DNA of 64,000 bases from Nocardia yamanashiensis NBRC 100130 (GTDB lineage Bacteria; Actinomycetota; Actinomycetes; Mycobacteriales; Mycobacteriaceae), in assembly GCF_001613325.1 (NCBI RefSeq), contig NZ_BDCD01000044.1:1-64000 (forward strand), read 5' to 3'. Below, one piece after another: positions 8,578 to 16,704 of this stretch. The position numbers and the translations under genes were made by a program. Every line of letters starts with the position of its first letter. Position 1 is the stretch's first letter. The notes under the pieces are model-generated. The model searched no databases. It saw only the letters and a list, made by a program, of their open reading frames with translations, and was not told the origin of the DNA.

Positions 8578-10218
8578 TTACTTCTCGACGTGCTTGCGGG
8601 TGACGGAAAGGGACTCGACCTCTTCGTGGTCCAGCTGGCCCGCGGCGGCCTCGTTGACGACACGGCTGCCGTCGGAAGCCAGGAAGCCCTGCTTGAACTT
8701 GTCGGTCGCGGCCTTGATGGCGTCGGCGGCCTCGCCCTCGAGCACCTTCGCGCCGCCCTGCAGGGCGTCGAAGGAGGACTGCACGGTGGCGTGCAGGTTC
8801 TCCAGCAGCTCCGAGTTGAAGCGACGCACGTCGGCGACCGGCACCGAGTCGTAGTAGCCGCCGTCGACCAGGAACAGCGAAACGACCTGGTCCTCAACGG
8901 AAACCGGGGCGTACTGGTCCTGCTTGAGCAGCTCGACCCAGCGCGCGCCGCGCTCCAGCTGCGCCAGCGACGCGGCATCGAGGTCGGAAGCGAACGCGGA
9001 GAACGCCTCCAGCTCACGGTAGGAGGCCAGCTCCAGACGCAGCGAGCCCGAGACCTTCTTCATGGCCTTGGTCTGCGCGGCGCCACCGACTCGGGACACC
9101 GAGATACCGACGTTGATGGCCGGGCGGACACCCTTGTTGAAGAGGTCCGACTCCAGGAACACCTGGCCGTCGGTGATGGAGATGACGTTGGTCGGGATGA
9201 ACGCCGAGACGTCGTTGGCCTTGGTCTCGATGATCGGCAGACCGGTCATCGAGCCCGCGCCCAGCGCGTCGGACAGCTTGGCGCAACGCTCCAGCAGACG
9301 CGAGTGCAGGTAGAAGACGTCACCCGGGTACGCCTCGCGGCCCGGCGGGCGACGCAGCAGCAGCGAGATGGCGCGGTAGGCCTCGGCCTGCTTCGACAGG
9401 TCGTCGAACACGATCAGGACGTGCTTGCCGTCGTACATCCAGTGCTGGCCCAGGGCCGAACCGGTGTACGGCGCCAGCCACTTGAAGCCGGCGGAGTCGG
9501 ACGCGGGGGCCGCGACGATGGTGGTGTACTCCATCGCACCGTGGGCCTCCAGCGCGGCCTTCACGCCCGCGATGGTGGAGCCCTTCTGGCCGATCGCGAC
9601 GTAGATGCAGCGCACCTGCTTCGACGGATCGCCGGTGGCCCAGTTGGCCTTCTGGTTGATGATCGCGTCGATGCAGACCGCGGTCTTGCCGGTCTTGCGG
9701 TCACCGATGACCAGCTGACGCTGGCCGCGGCCGATCGCGGTCAGGGCGTCGATGGCGGTGATGCCGGTGGCCATCGGCTCGCCGACGGGCTGGCGCTCCA
9801 GCACGGTGGCGGCCTGCAGCTCGAGCACGCGACGCTCGTCGGCCTCGATCTCGCCGAGGCCGTCGATGGGGGCGCCCAGCGGGTTGATCACGCGACCGAG
9901 GAACTTGTCGCCGACCGGGACCGAGAGCACGTCGCCGGTACGACGGACCTGCTGGCCCTCTTCGATGGTGTCGAACTCACCCAGGATGACGGCACCGATC
10001 TCGGTGTCCTCCAGGTTCAGCGCCACGCCGAGGACGCCGCCCGGGAACTCCAGGAGCTCGTTGGCCATCGCGGACGGCAGGCCACTGATGTGGGCGATAC
10101 CGTCGCCGGTGTCGGTGACGACACCGATCTCTTCGATGGAGGTCTCGGGGGTGTAGCTCTGGGTGTAGCTCTCGATCGCGCTACGGATCTCATCGGGGGA
10201 GATCGTCAGCTCCGCCAT
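8578..10218 (-). CDS. atpA: ATP synthase F1 alpha subunit
   Basis: Non-catalytic nucleotide-binding subunit of F1, 546 residues. The P-loop GDRKTGKT is at 172-179. Compared with the 513-residue E. coli protein it has a C-terminal extension of about 35 residues (ending VTRKHVEK), like the mycobacterial alpha tail known to suppress ATP hydrolysis. The gene is 69 bases downstream of atpH and 55 bases upstream of atpG. Confidence 0.97.
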   Translation of the reverse strand: MAELTISPDEIRSAIESYTQSYTPETSIEEIGVVTDTGDGIAHISGLPSAMANELLEFPGGVLGVALNLEDTEIGAVILGEFDTIEEGQQVRRTGDVLSVPVGDKFLGRVINPLGAPIDGLGEIEADERRVLELQAATVLERQPVGEPMATGITAIDALTAIGRGQRQLVIGDRKTGKTAVCIDAIINQKANWATGDPSKQVRCIYVAIGQKGSTIAGVKAALEAHGAMEYTTIVAAPASDSAGFKWLAPYTGSALGQHWMYDGKHVLIVFDDLSKQAEAYRAISLLLRRPPGREAYPGDVFYLHSRLLERCAKLSDALGAGSMTGLPIIETKANDVSAFIPTNVISITDGQVFLESDLFNKGVRPAINVGISVSRVGGAAQTKAMKKVSGSLRLELASYRELEAFSAFASDLDAASLAQLERGARWVELLKQDQYAPVSVEDQVVSLFLVDGGYYDSVPVADVRRFNSELLENLHATVQSSFDALQGGAKVLEGEAADAIKAATDKFKQGFLASDGSRVVNEAAAGQLDHEEVESLSVTRKHVEK

Positions 10219-10287
10219 GTTCTTCCTGCTCTCGCTGTGGTCTCGAATGTCGGTGTGTTTATGCGCTTTTCAGCGGCCGGGCGTCTC

Positions 10288-11109
10288 TTAAGCGAGAGAC
10301 TGGCGCAAGCGCTGCAGCCGGCCGACGGCGCTGCCGTCGATCAGGTCGTCGCCCACGCGCACGACGACGCCGGCCAGCAGGCTCGGGTCTTCCTGCACGT
10401 GCACCGTGATCGGCTTGTCGTAGATGCGCTGCAACGAGGCAGCCAGCTGCTCCCGCTGCTGCGGCGTCAGGGCCACCGCGGCGCGCACGTGCGCCACGAT
10501 CTGCTCCCGGAGCGACGCGGCCAGGTCGGACAGGGCGTCGAAGGCGTCGCCGATATCACCCTTCTTGCTGCGGGCCACGGCCTGCTGCACGAGTTCCAGG
10601 GTGATGTCCTCGACCTTGCCCGCGAGCAGACGCTGCACCAGTTCACGCTTGGCCGAGACCGGCTTGCCGTGATCGGTCAGCGCCTGCTCCAGCGCGGGGT
10701 TGTCCTCGACGATCCGGCCCAGCCGGAACAGCTCGTCCTCGACGGCGCCCAGGCGACCGCGATCCTCCGCGGCGCGCAGCAGGGCTTCGCGGCCGAGCAG
10801 CACCAGCGTGTCGACCAGGTCGCGAGCCCGCGACCAGTCCTGGGCCACCGCGGTGGTCAGCACCGCCTGGGTGGTCCCGCTGATCTTGCCGCCGAACACG
10901 CGTTCGGCGAGCTCGGCACGGGCCGAGCTCGACACCGACTTATCCGCGAGCGCCACACGCAGCGAGCGCTGGTCGTCGAGTACGGCGACAACGGCGAACA
11001 GTTCGGAGCCCGTCGTGGCCGCGACGGTGTCGCTTCCGGTCAGAGCGGCCCGAAGAGCTTCCCGCGCACGGGAGCTCGCCTCGCGGCTCGCTGCGTACAT
11101 GCTTCCCAC
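10288..11109 (-). CDS. atpH: ATP synthase delta subunit (unfused)
   Basis: Peripheral-stalk subunit linking b to the top of F1. The protein has about 273 residues with the actinobacterial N-terminal YAASREASSRAREALR helix and the C-terminal delta fold (LAGVVVRVGDDLIDGSAVGRL). In mycobacteria the delta domain is fused behind a second b-type subunit in a protein of about 445 residues; here there is no such N-terminal b domain, so the gene keeps the ancestral separate form. A GTG at 11109 and an ATG three codons later are both possible starts. Confidence 0.93.
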   Translation of the reverse strand: MGSMYAASREASSRAREALRAALTGSDTVAATTGSELFAVVAVLDDQRSLRVALADKSVSSSARAELAERVFGGKISGTTQAVLTTAVAQDWSRARDLVDTLVLLGREALLRAAEDRGRLGAVEDELFRLGRIVEDNPALEQALTDHGKPVSAKRELVQRLLAGKVEDITLELVQQAVARSKKGDIGDAFDALSDLAASLREQIVAHVRAAVALTPQQREQLAASLQRIYDKPITVHVQEDPSLLAGVVVRVGDDLIDGSAVGRLQRLRQSLA

Positions 11110-11119
11110 TTTCGGTTCG

Positions 11120-11677
11120 TTACCTTCCGACCCCGATGCCGGCGTTCGAATCCAGTTCCGCCAGGAACCGGTCGATCGACGCCGCCTGCTTGGCCTCGTC
11201 GGCCACCGACTGACCGATGATCTTCTCGGCCAGGTCGACCGCGGTACGGCCCAGTTCGGACCGCAGCTCGGTCACGATCTGCTGGCGCTGAGCCTCCAGC
11301 TGGGAGTGACCCGCGGCGACGATGCGGTCGGCCTCGGCCTGAGCCTCGGTGCGCATCTGAGCGAGGATCTGCTGGCCCTGCGTACGGGCCTCTTCGCGGA
11401 TCCGGGCAGCCTCGAGGCGAGCCTCGGCCAGCTGCTCCTGGTACTGCTGCAGGGTCGCCTGCGCCTCGGCCTGCACGGCCTCGGCCTTCTTGATGCCGCC
11501 CTCGATCTTCTCCGAGCGCTCGTCCAGCACCTTGGTCAGGCGCGGGACGACGTACTTGGCGAAAGCGAAAGCGATAACGATGAAGACGACGGCAGACCAG
11601 AAAATGTCATACACCTCGGGGATGAGGGGGTTGACTTCTTCGGCCCCCTCAGCCGCGAGCAAGTAAGTGCTGTTCAT
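11120..11677 (-). CDS. atpF: ATP synthase Fo b subunit
   Basis: Peripheral-stalk b subunit, 185 residues: one N-terminal transmembrane helix (about residues 25-43, DIFWSAVVFIVIAFAFAKY), then a long Ala/Glu/Gln-rich coiled coil (about 55-160) that dimerises and reaches F1. It is the only b-type gene in the operon, consistent with a b2 stalk and the unfused delta. It lies 28 bases after atpE. Confidence 0.95.
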   Translation of the reverse strand: MNSTYLLAAEGAEEVNPLIPEVYDIFWSAVVFIVIAFAFAKYVVPRLTKVLDERSEKIEGGIKKAEAVQAEAQATLQQYQEQLAEARLEAARIREEARTQGQQILAQMRTEAQAEADRIVAAGHSQLEAQRQQIVTELRSELGRTAVDLAEKIIGQSVADEAKQAASIDRFLAELDSNAGIGVGR

Positions 11678-11705
11678 CGTCGATTCCTAGTCTTGGGAGC
11701 CGGAA

Positions 11706-11951
11706 TCAGAAAATGAAGCCGGCGACGAGACCGATCAGCGCCAGGGCTTCGGTGAACGCGATACCCAGGAACATGGTGGTCCGGATCTGGCCCTGCAGCT
11801 CGGGCTGACGGGCGATGCCCTCGATGGCCTTGCCGACGACGATGCCGACGCCGATGCCGGGGCCAATCGCAGCGAGGCCGTAACCGATGGCGCCGTAGCC
11901 CTTGGCCTTGGTCTCAACGGCTTCCTGGGCCAGGTACGCGAGGGTGCTCAT
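11706..11951 (-). CDS. atpE: ATP synthase Fo c subunit (rotor ring)
   Basis: Proteolipid of the proton-driven c-ring, 81 residues with two membrane helices joined by the polar loop ARQPELQG (47-54). The proton-carrying carboxylate is Glu68 in GIAFTEALALIG. Aligned on the ARQPE loop, with an offset of seven, the M. tuberculosis bedaquiline-contact residues Asp28 and Ala63 correspond here to Val35 and Leu70, while Glu61 and Ile66 correspond to Glu68 and Ile73. The helix-1 glycine pattern GPGIGVGIVVG supports tight ring packing. Confidence 0.96.
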   Translation of the reverse strand: MSTLAYLAQEAVETKAKGYGAIGYGLAAIGPGIGVGIVVGKAIEGIARQPELQGQIRTTMFLGIAFTEALALIGLVAGFIF

Positions 11952-12023
11952 TTGTGTTTATTCCCTTTCTGTCGCCCACCCGCCGATGGCGCGTGTAGCA
12001 GATTTGGTGTTGGTACCGGTCGG

Positions 12024-12815
12024 TCAGTGAGAGTCAGCGTGCTGCGCGAGACCGATGTACACAGCGGTCAGCAGCGCGAACACGTACGCCTGCAGGAAGA
12101 CCACCAGCAGCTCGAAGAGGGTGAAGCCGAAGCCCGCGAGCAGCGAGAACGGCGAGAACACCTTCATCCAGTTGGCGGCATCGAACAGGAAGAACTGGGT
12201 GGCACTGAAGAACAGCACCAACATGATGTGGCCGGCCAGCATGTTCGCCATGAGACGGACGGTGAGCGTGAACGGACGCAGCAGGAAGGTCGAGATGAAC
12301 TCGATCGGGATCAGCAGCACGTGCAGGGCAGGCGGCACATTCGGCACCACGATGCTCGAGCGCATGTACTTCAGGAAGCCGTACTTCTTGATACCCACGT
12401 AGTTGAAGGTGACGTAGGCGACGACGGCCAGGACCAACGGCATACCGATTCGCGCGTTGGACGAGATATTCAGGCCCGGAATGACACCCGAGATGTTCAG
12501 GAACAGGACCGTGAAGAAGATCGACGCGATGAGCGGGAAGAACTTCTTTCCGGATTCCTTGCCCAGGACTTCATCGCAAATCTGTTCCCGCACGAACACC
12601 AGACCGGTTTCCGCGACGTTCTGCAGACCCCGGGGAACCAGTTTCGGACTCCGGAATGCAAGGAACATGAAAGCCAGCAGCACGGCCGACATCAGGATGC
12701 GAATGAGCATCAGACGGTCGAGCTCGAACGGCGTCCCCTCGAACAGCACAGCTGGAGGGAAGAAGTCGTTAAGCGACGGCGCGTGGAACTCGCCCGCCAA
12801 AATGGTGACGCTCAG
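12024..12815 (-). CDS. atpB: ATP synthase Fo a subunit
   Basis: Membrane proton-channel subunit, first gene of the atp operon. Polytopic, with the conserved arginine helix FTLTVRLMANMLAGH and a C-terminal LQAYVFALLTAVYIGLA segment. There is no ATG or GTG at a sensible position. I place the start at a CTG (12815), which gives (M)SVTILAGEF and has GGGAGAG seven bases upstream; a TTG at 12800 is the alternative and would shorten the protein by five residues to 258. The unusual start is an inference from ribosome-site spacing. Confidence 0.9.
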   Translation of the reverse strand: MSVTILAGEFHAPSLNDFFPPAVLFEGTPFELDRLMLIRILMSAVLLAFMFLAFRSPKLVPRGLQNVAETGLVFVREQICDEVLGKESGKKFFPLIASIFFTVLFLNISGVIPGLNISSNARIGMPLVLAVVAYVTFNYVGIKKYGFLKYMRSSIVVPNVPPALHVLLIPIEFISTFLLRPFTLTVRLMANMLAGHIMLVLFFSATQFFLFDAANWMKVFSPFSLLAGFGFTLFELLVVFLQAYVFALLTAVYIGLAQHADSH

Positions 12816-13168
12816 CGTTCTCTCCCGTGTTCGGGCCGCAGAAGATAGTTTTCTCCTGCGGTTCGATCGGACATTGACGATCTGGTGGGTCGACTCAGGT
12901 CGGCTCGAAGTTCGTCAGCAGCTGTTCGGGCATGGCCCGGGGCGTCTGTACGCGCGTCGGCGACATCGTCGACGGTGCAGAACCGTGACCCGATGGGTCC
13001 GGTACGGCTGTAAGCATAACCTGCTCTCAGGCGGGTCTCAGGTGACCCCCCCTGTTGATTCGGTTGGCTACAGGTAAAGAGTTTATCAAGTTATCTACGA
13101 CAACGTGTAGGGGGTCGCGGAAACTCGCGGTGAACTGTGTCGCAGGGCCTCGGTTTGCCGGCCGATGG
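12816..13168 (-). promoter_or_regulatory. Intergenic region upstream of atp operon
   Basis: A 353-base gap separates the AtpI-like gene from atpB and contains no convincing gene. The stretch 13071-13103 (AAAGAGTTTATCAAGTTATCTACG on the plus strand) is strikingly AT-rich for this genome and is the best candidate for an atp operon promoter on the minus strand, but I cannot name a clean -35/-10 pair. Confidence 0.45.
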
Positions 13169-13597
13169 CTACAGGTCGCGGTCGACCTGAACGTACGGAA
13201 CCTTGTGGCGCAGAAGGCCATACGTCTCCGCGCCGAGCACCACCAGCAGGGCGCCGACGACGGTCAGGAACAGGGCGGGGCGGCTGTAGAAGTCGTAGTT
13301 CTGCAGCACCGCGACCACGATCACGGCGACCAGCAGCTTGCCGACCCAGCTACCGAGCAGCACGACGCCCTGCAAACCCGATTCGATCTTGGCGCTGAAC
13401 AGCACCGAAGCCGCGGTCGTCAGGATGAAACCGCCGCCGATGGCGGAACCGATCAGGGCGCCCCAGAGACCGGGGAGACCGGCGAAGATCGACGACAGAA
13501 TCGCCGAAATCACCACCAGCACAGCCAAACCGGCAATGCCATAGCGCAGCGCCGCGCGGAGCGGGGCATCGGGATGGGAATCGGAAGGCGTGCTCAC
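13169..13597 (-). CDS. AtpI-like membrane protein upstream of ATP synthase
   Basis: A 142-residue protein with four predicted membrane helices (about residues 16-38, 43-65, 77-98 and 107-126). In M. tuberculosis a similar small protein (Rv1303) holds the same place between wecA and atpB and is regarded as AtpI-like; AtpI helps c-ring assembly in other bacteria. Sequence motifs are weak, so the assignment rests mostly on position and topology. The start is a GTG. It lies 11 bases after wecA on the same strand but 353 bases before atpB. Confidence 0.75.
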   Translation of the reverse strand: MSTPSDSHPDAPLRAALRYGIAGLAVLVVISAILSSIFAGLPGLWGALIGSAIGGGFILTTAASVLFSAKIESGLQGVVLLGSWVGKLLVAVIVVAVLQNYDFYSRPALFLTVVGALLVVLGAETYGLLRHKVPYVQVDRDL

Positions 13598-13608
13598 GTT
13601 CGGCCACT

Positions 13609-14802
13609 TTACCCGGCGGCGGATTCCGGGCCGGGCGGCGGTTTACGCCCGGCGCGCGCGCTCAGTTCCCGCCAGGACGGGACGGCGGTGACGATCAGCG
13701 CGAAAACCAGTCCGGCCGCGAACAACAGCACCACCAGCGTGCGATCCATCAGCGAGGTGCCGACCGCGCCGAATGCCAGCACGCTCACCCACAAGTAGAT
13801 CAACAAGACCACCCGGCGATGGGAATGGCCGATCTGCAGCAGGCGGTGATGCAGATGCATTTTGTCCGGAGTGGAAAAACTCACACCCGCGCGGACGCGG
13901 CGCACGATGGCCATTACAAGATCGAGAACGGGAATGAACATCACCGCCCCCACCAGCAACAAAGGCGACAGCAGACCCACGATGTCGCGCGGGCCGTAAC
14001 CCTGCAGCGGAATTCGGCCCGAAGCGCCGGTGGAGACCGCGGCGAGCATCAAACCGATGAGCATCGAGCCGGAATCGCCCATGAATATTTTTGCGGGCTG
14101 AAAATTGTGCGGCAGAAATCCGAGACAGCCACCGGCCAGCGCGGCGGCCAGCAACGCCGGCGGATAGGTGTCGGTGGCGCCGCCGACTTCGTAGAGCAGG
14201 CCGACCGTGAACACGAACACGGCCACCGAGGCGATGAATCCCAGGCCCGCGGCCAAGCCGTCCAGGCCGTCCACGAAATTCATGGCATTGATCATGGTGA
14301 CCGTGATCCCGACGGTAACCAGGCCGCCCTGCAGCGGATCGAGCACCACGGTTTCGTTGGTAAAGGGGTTGTAGATCGCCACCCAACTCAGGCCCATCAC
14401 GGCCATCACGCCCGCGGCGGTGACCTGTCCGACGAACTTGGTGAGCGCGTCCAGGCCCCAGCGGTCGTCGATGATGCCGACCAGCACGATCAGAGTGCTG
14501 GCCGCCAGCACGGCCGGAATGTCCTTCGGATATTCGAATCCGCGCCGCAGGGCGGGCAATTGGTGCGCGAAGGCGACCGCGGCCAGCACACCCAGATAGA
14601 TGCCCACACCGCCCATCCGCGGAATCGGCTTCACGTGCACGTCGCGCTCACGCGGGACGGCGACCGCGCCGAACCCGATGGCCAGCGAGCGCACGCCGCC
14701 GCCCACCAGATAGGTGATCACCGAGGCGACCAGCAGCACCAGCAGCAGCTCCCGCAGCGGGACGACCGCACCCTGGCTGAAAACGCCCTGACTCAGCAGC
14801 AT
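13609..14802 (-). CDS. wecA: Decaprenyl-phosphate GlcNAc-1-phosphate transferase
   Basis: Integral membrane enzyme of the MraY/WecA family, 397 residues with about eleven membrane helices. It transfers GlcNAc-1-phosphate from UDP-GlcNAc to decaprenyl phosphate, the first step of the linker that joins arabinogalactan to peptidoglycan. Signature aspartates are in IIDDRWG (about 111-116) and NFVDGLDG (175-182); the FMGDSGS loop and the HxHHR-type motif MHLHHRLLQ are present. It starts 11 bases after the upstream Sua5-like gene and is in the same place as M. tuberculosis rfe/wecA. Confidence 0.92.
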   Translation of the reverse strand: MLLSQGVFSQGAVVPLRELLLVLLVASVITYLVGGGVRSLAIGFGAVAVPRERDVHVKPIPRMGGVGIYLGVLAAVAFAHQLPALRRGFEYPKDIPAVLAASTLIVLVGIIDDRWGLDALTKFVGQVTAAGVMAVMGLSWVAIYNPFTNETVVLDPLQGGLVTVGITVTMINAMNFVDGLDGLAAGLGFIASVAVFVFTVGLLYEVGGATDTYPPALLAAALAGGCLGFLPHNFQPAKIFMGDSGSMLIGLMLAAVSTGASGRIPLQGYGPRDIVGLLSPLLLVGAVMFIPVLDLVMAIVRRVRAGVSFSTPDKMHLHHRLLQIGHSHRRVVLLIYLWVSVLAFGAVGTSLMDRTLVVLLFAAGLVFALIVTAVPSWRELSARAGRKPPPGPESAAG

Positions 14803-14813
14803 CTATCGGGCCG

Positions 14814-15488
14814 TCACCGCGTGCCCGGCTCCCGGAGTTCCTCCGGCGACATGCCGAGGACCTCCGCGACCTTCTCCGCCGGGATCGCGCCCTCGCGCAG
14901 AATGCGCGGCGAATCCGAAGTCAGGTCCACGATGGTCGAGGCGACCGCGTGATCGGCGGGCCCGCCGTCCAGGTAGACGCTCACCAGATCGCCCAGCTGC
15001 GCCTTGGCCTCGTCCGCGGTGGTCGCGGGCGGCTGGCCCGAGACGTTCGCGCTCGACACCGCCAGCGGGCCGACCTCCTTGAGCAGTTCCAGGGCCACCG
15101 GATGCAACGGCATCCGCAGCATGACCGTCCCGCGCGCGTCGCCCAGATCCCACGCCAGCGAAGGCGCCTGCTGCACAACGAGACTCAGGCCGCCCGGCCA
15201 GAATGCCCGGATCAGCTCGCGGGCCTGCGGGCGCACCGAGAACACCAGTCCGTCGATGGTGTTCCACGAACCGACCAGCACCGGCACCGGCATGTCCCGG
15301 CCGCGCCGCTTGGCCGCCAGCAGCGCGCTGACAGCCTGGCTGTCGAAGGCGTCGGCGGCGAGGCCGTAGAGCGTGTCGGTCGGAATGACAGCCAGCCGCC
15401 CGGACTTCAGCGCACTCCGCGCCGCATTCAGCCCGGCGGCACGCGAATCGGGATCGGCACAGTCGTAGACGGTACTCACGGCAGACAT
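14814..15488 (-). CDS. Sua5/YrdC/TsaC-family threonylcarbamoyl-AMP synthase
   Basis: Makes threonylcarbamoyl-adenylate for the t6A37 modification of ANN-decoding tRNAs. From the ATG at 15488 the protein has 224 residues; a GTG three codons later is equally possible and neither has a clear ribosome site, so a leaderless or weakly led start is likely. Seen are the YrdC hallmarks PTDTLYGLAADAF, the KRRGRDMPVPVLV segment and the SSANVSGQP loop. The short C terminus lacks the extra Sua5 domain, fitting the TsaC type. It forms a cluster with wecA and the AtpI-like gene. Confidence 0.88.
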   Translation of the reverse strand: MSAVSTVYDCADPDSRAAGLNAARSALKSGRLAVIPTDTLYGLAADAFDSQAVSALLAAKRRGRDMPVPVLVGSWNTIDGLVFSVRPQARELIRAFWPGGLSLVVQQAPSLAWDLGDARGTVMLRMPLHPVALELLKEVGPLAVSSANVSGQPPATTADEAKAQLGDLVSVYLDGGPADHAVASTIVDLTSDSPRILREGAIPAEKVAEVLGMSPEELREPGTR

Positions 15489-15510
15489 CTTGGCACGGAT
15501 GAACTCTCCA

Positions 15511-15553
15511 TAGCTCTCAGGGGCTTCGCCCCCGAACCCCCTCGGGTGGAGAG
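15511..15553. repeat. Hairpin repeat element, copy 1
   Basis: First of two direct copies, 43 bases each and identical at 41 positions, with a 56-base period. Each contains the stem GGGGC/GCCCC with a three-base loop next to TAGCTCTCA. It lies between the 3' end of the sigma-factor gene and the start of the Sua5-like gene. It is described together with the inverted third copy at 54519-54554. Confidence 0.85.
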
Positions 15554-15566
15554 GGGACAACTCTCG

Positions 15567-15609
15567 TAGCTCTCAGGGGCTTCGCCCCCGAACCCCCTCG
15601 GGCGGAAAG
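15567..15609. repeat. Hairpin repeat element, copy 2
   Basis: Second direct copy, ending 40 bases from the sigma-factor stop. With its left flank, bases 15557-15580 match 24 of 24 the reverse complement of 54531-54554. Read along the coding strand of the upstream gene, both places show a GGGGC hairpin then GAGAGCTACGAGAGTTGT, consistent with a mobile or selected 3'-end (terminator-like) element. Confidence 0.85.
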
Positions 15610-15649
15610 GAGGACGACTATCGCGATTCGCGGGATCCGGCTTTGAACT

Positions 15650-16657
15650 TCAAAATTCTCGGAAGTGCGGACTTTGCAGCTGTTCGGCGATCGACGGCGG
15701 GTCGAAGGCTGGGACGAGGGATGGGTCGTTGAAGGAGGTTATGCGGGAGATGTGGGGGCCGATGAGGGTGAGGACTTGGACGCAGTAGGGGGTGTAGTGG
15801 GAGGTGGGGGTGCGGCGGTAGACGGTGAGGGCGGGTTGGCCGTTGGCTCGGGTGGGGTGCATGCGCCAGGTATCGGGGCGGAGGACTCGGGCGGTGAAGA
15901 AGCCGATCACGGCGGGGCGGCCGGTGAACCAGGTTGGGATGGGGGGCATTTCGAGTTCGACGTCGGCGCGGAGGAGGGTGACGAGGGCGGCGGGGTCGGA
16001 GGTCTCGAAGGCGGCTACGTAGTCGTCGAGGAGGGCGCGTACCGCTTGCTCGTCGGGTTCTCCGAGGTCATCCTGCACCGGTCCGGCCGCGGCCATGCGG
16101 GTGCGGGCGCGCCGGAGGGCGCTGTCGACGGCCGCGGCGGTCATATCGAGGATCTCGGCCACCTCGGTGGTCCGGAAGGCGAGTACGTCGCGCAGGGTGA
16201 GGACGGCGCGCTGGCGGGCGGGCAGGAGTTGGAGAGCGGCCACGAAGGCCAGGCGGACGCCGGCGCGAGCGGTCACGACGGCGGCCGGGTCGGCCGCCGT
16301 CGTCGCATCCGGGATGCCCAGGCGGGCATCGGGGGCGGGCTGCAGCCAGGGGACGGTCGTGTCCCACGCGCCGACCCGGATGCGATGGTCGTCCGACGGC
16401 GCGCCGAGGCCGGAGGGCAGCGGGCGGCGGGCCCGGGATTCCAGGGCGGTCAGGCAGGCCCGCGTGGCGATCGCGTAGAGCCAGCGGCGCACCGAGGAGC
16501 GGCCTTCGAAGTTCTCGAAACCGCGCCAGGCGCGCAGATAGGTCTCTTGGACGAGGTCCTCGGCGTCGTGGATCGAGCCGAGCAGCCGATAACAGTGGGC
16601 CAGCAGTTCCGGACGGAAACCTGCTGCCAGCGTGTCGAATTCGGCGAGCGATGCCAT
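15650..16657 (-). CDS. SigG-type ECF sigma factor with SnoaL-like C terminus
   Basis: Extracytoplasmic-function sigma factor of 335 residues, longer than a normal ECF factor (about 190). Region 2 (LLGSIHDAEDLVQETYLRAW, about residues 25-44) binds core RNA polymerase and the -10; region 4 (about 140-190, LPARQRAVLTLRDVLAF...EVAEILDMTAAAVDSALRRAR) binds the -35. Residues about 205-330 form a SnoaL/NTF2-like domain (DDYVAAFETSDPAALVTLLR), as in the SigG/TIGR02960 group, where the tail modulates activity instead of a separate anti-sigma factor. No anti-sigma gene is beside it. It follows the SDR gene by 47 bases on the same strand, so the two probably share a transcript. Confidence 0.9.
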   Translation of the reverse strand: MASLAEFDTLAAGFRPELLAHCYRLLGSIHDAEDLVQETYLRAWRGFENFEGRSSVRRWLYAIATRACLTALESRARRPLPSGLGAPSDDHRIRVGAWDTTVPWLQPAPDARLGIPDATTAADPAAVVTARAGVRLAFVAALQLLPARQRAVLTLRDVLAFRTTEVAEILDMTAAAVDSALRRARTRMAAAGPVQDDLGEPDEQAVRALLDDYVAAFETSDPAALVTLLRADVELEMPPIPTWFTGRPAVIGFFTARVLRPDTWRMHPTRANGQPALTVYRRTPTSHYTPYCVQVLTLIGPHISRITSFNDPSLVPAFDPPSIAEQLQSPHFREF

Positions 16658-16704
16658 CGCGGGGCTCCCTTGGTCAGGAATTCACGGTAGTCCGGGCACC
16701 GGGC

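Noticed and set aside
8590..11220. An 876-residue open frame on the plus strand across atpA and atpH
   Set aside because: It lies fully antisense to two well-conserved ATP synthase genes; long antisense frames are expected in high-GC DNA and the translated sequence has no domain-like pattern.
10288..11677. A mycobacterial-type b-delta fusion gene
   Set aside because: atpF and atpH have separate starts and stops with a 10-base gap, and AtpH lacks a membrane helix.
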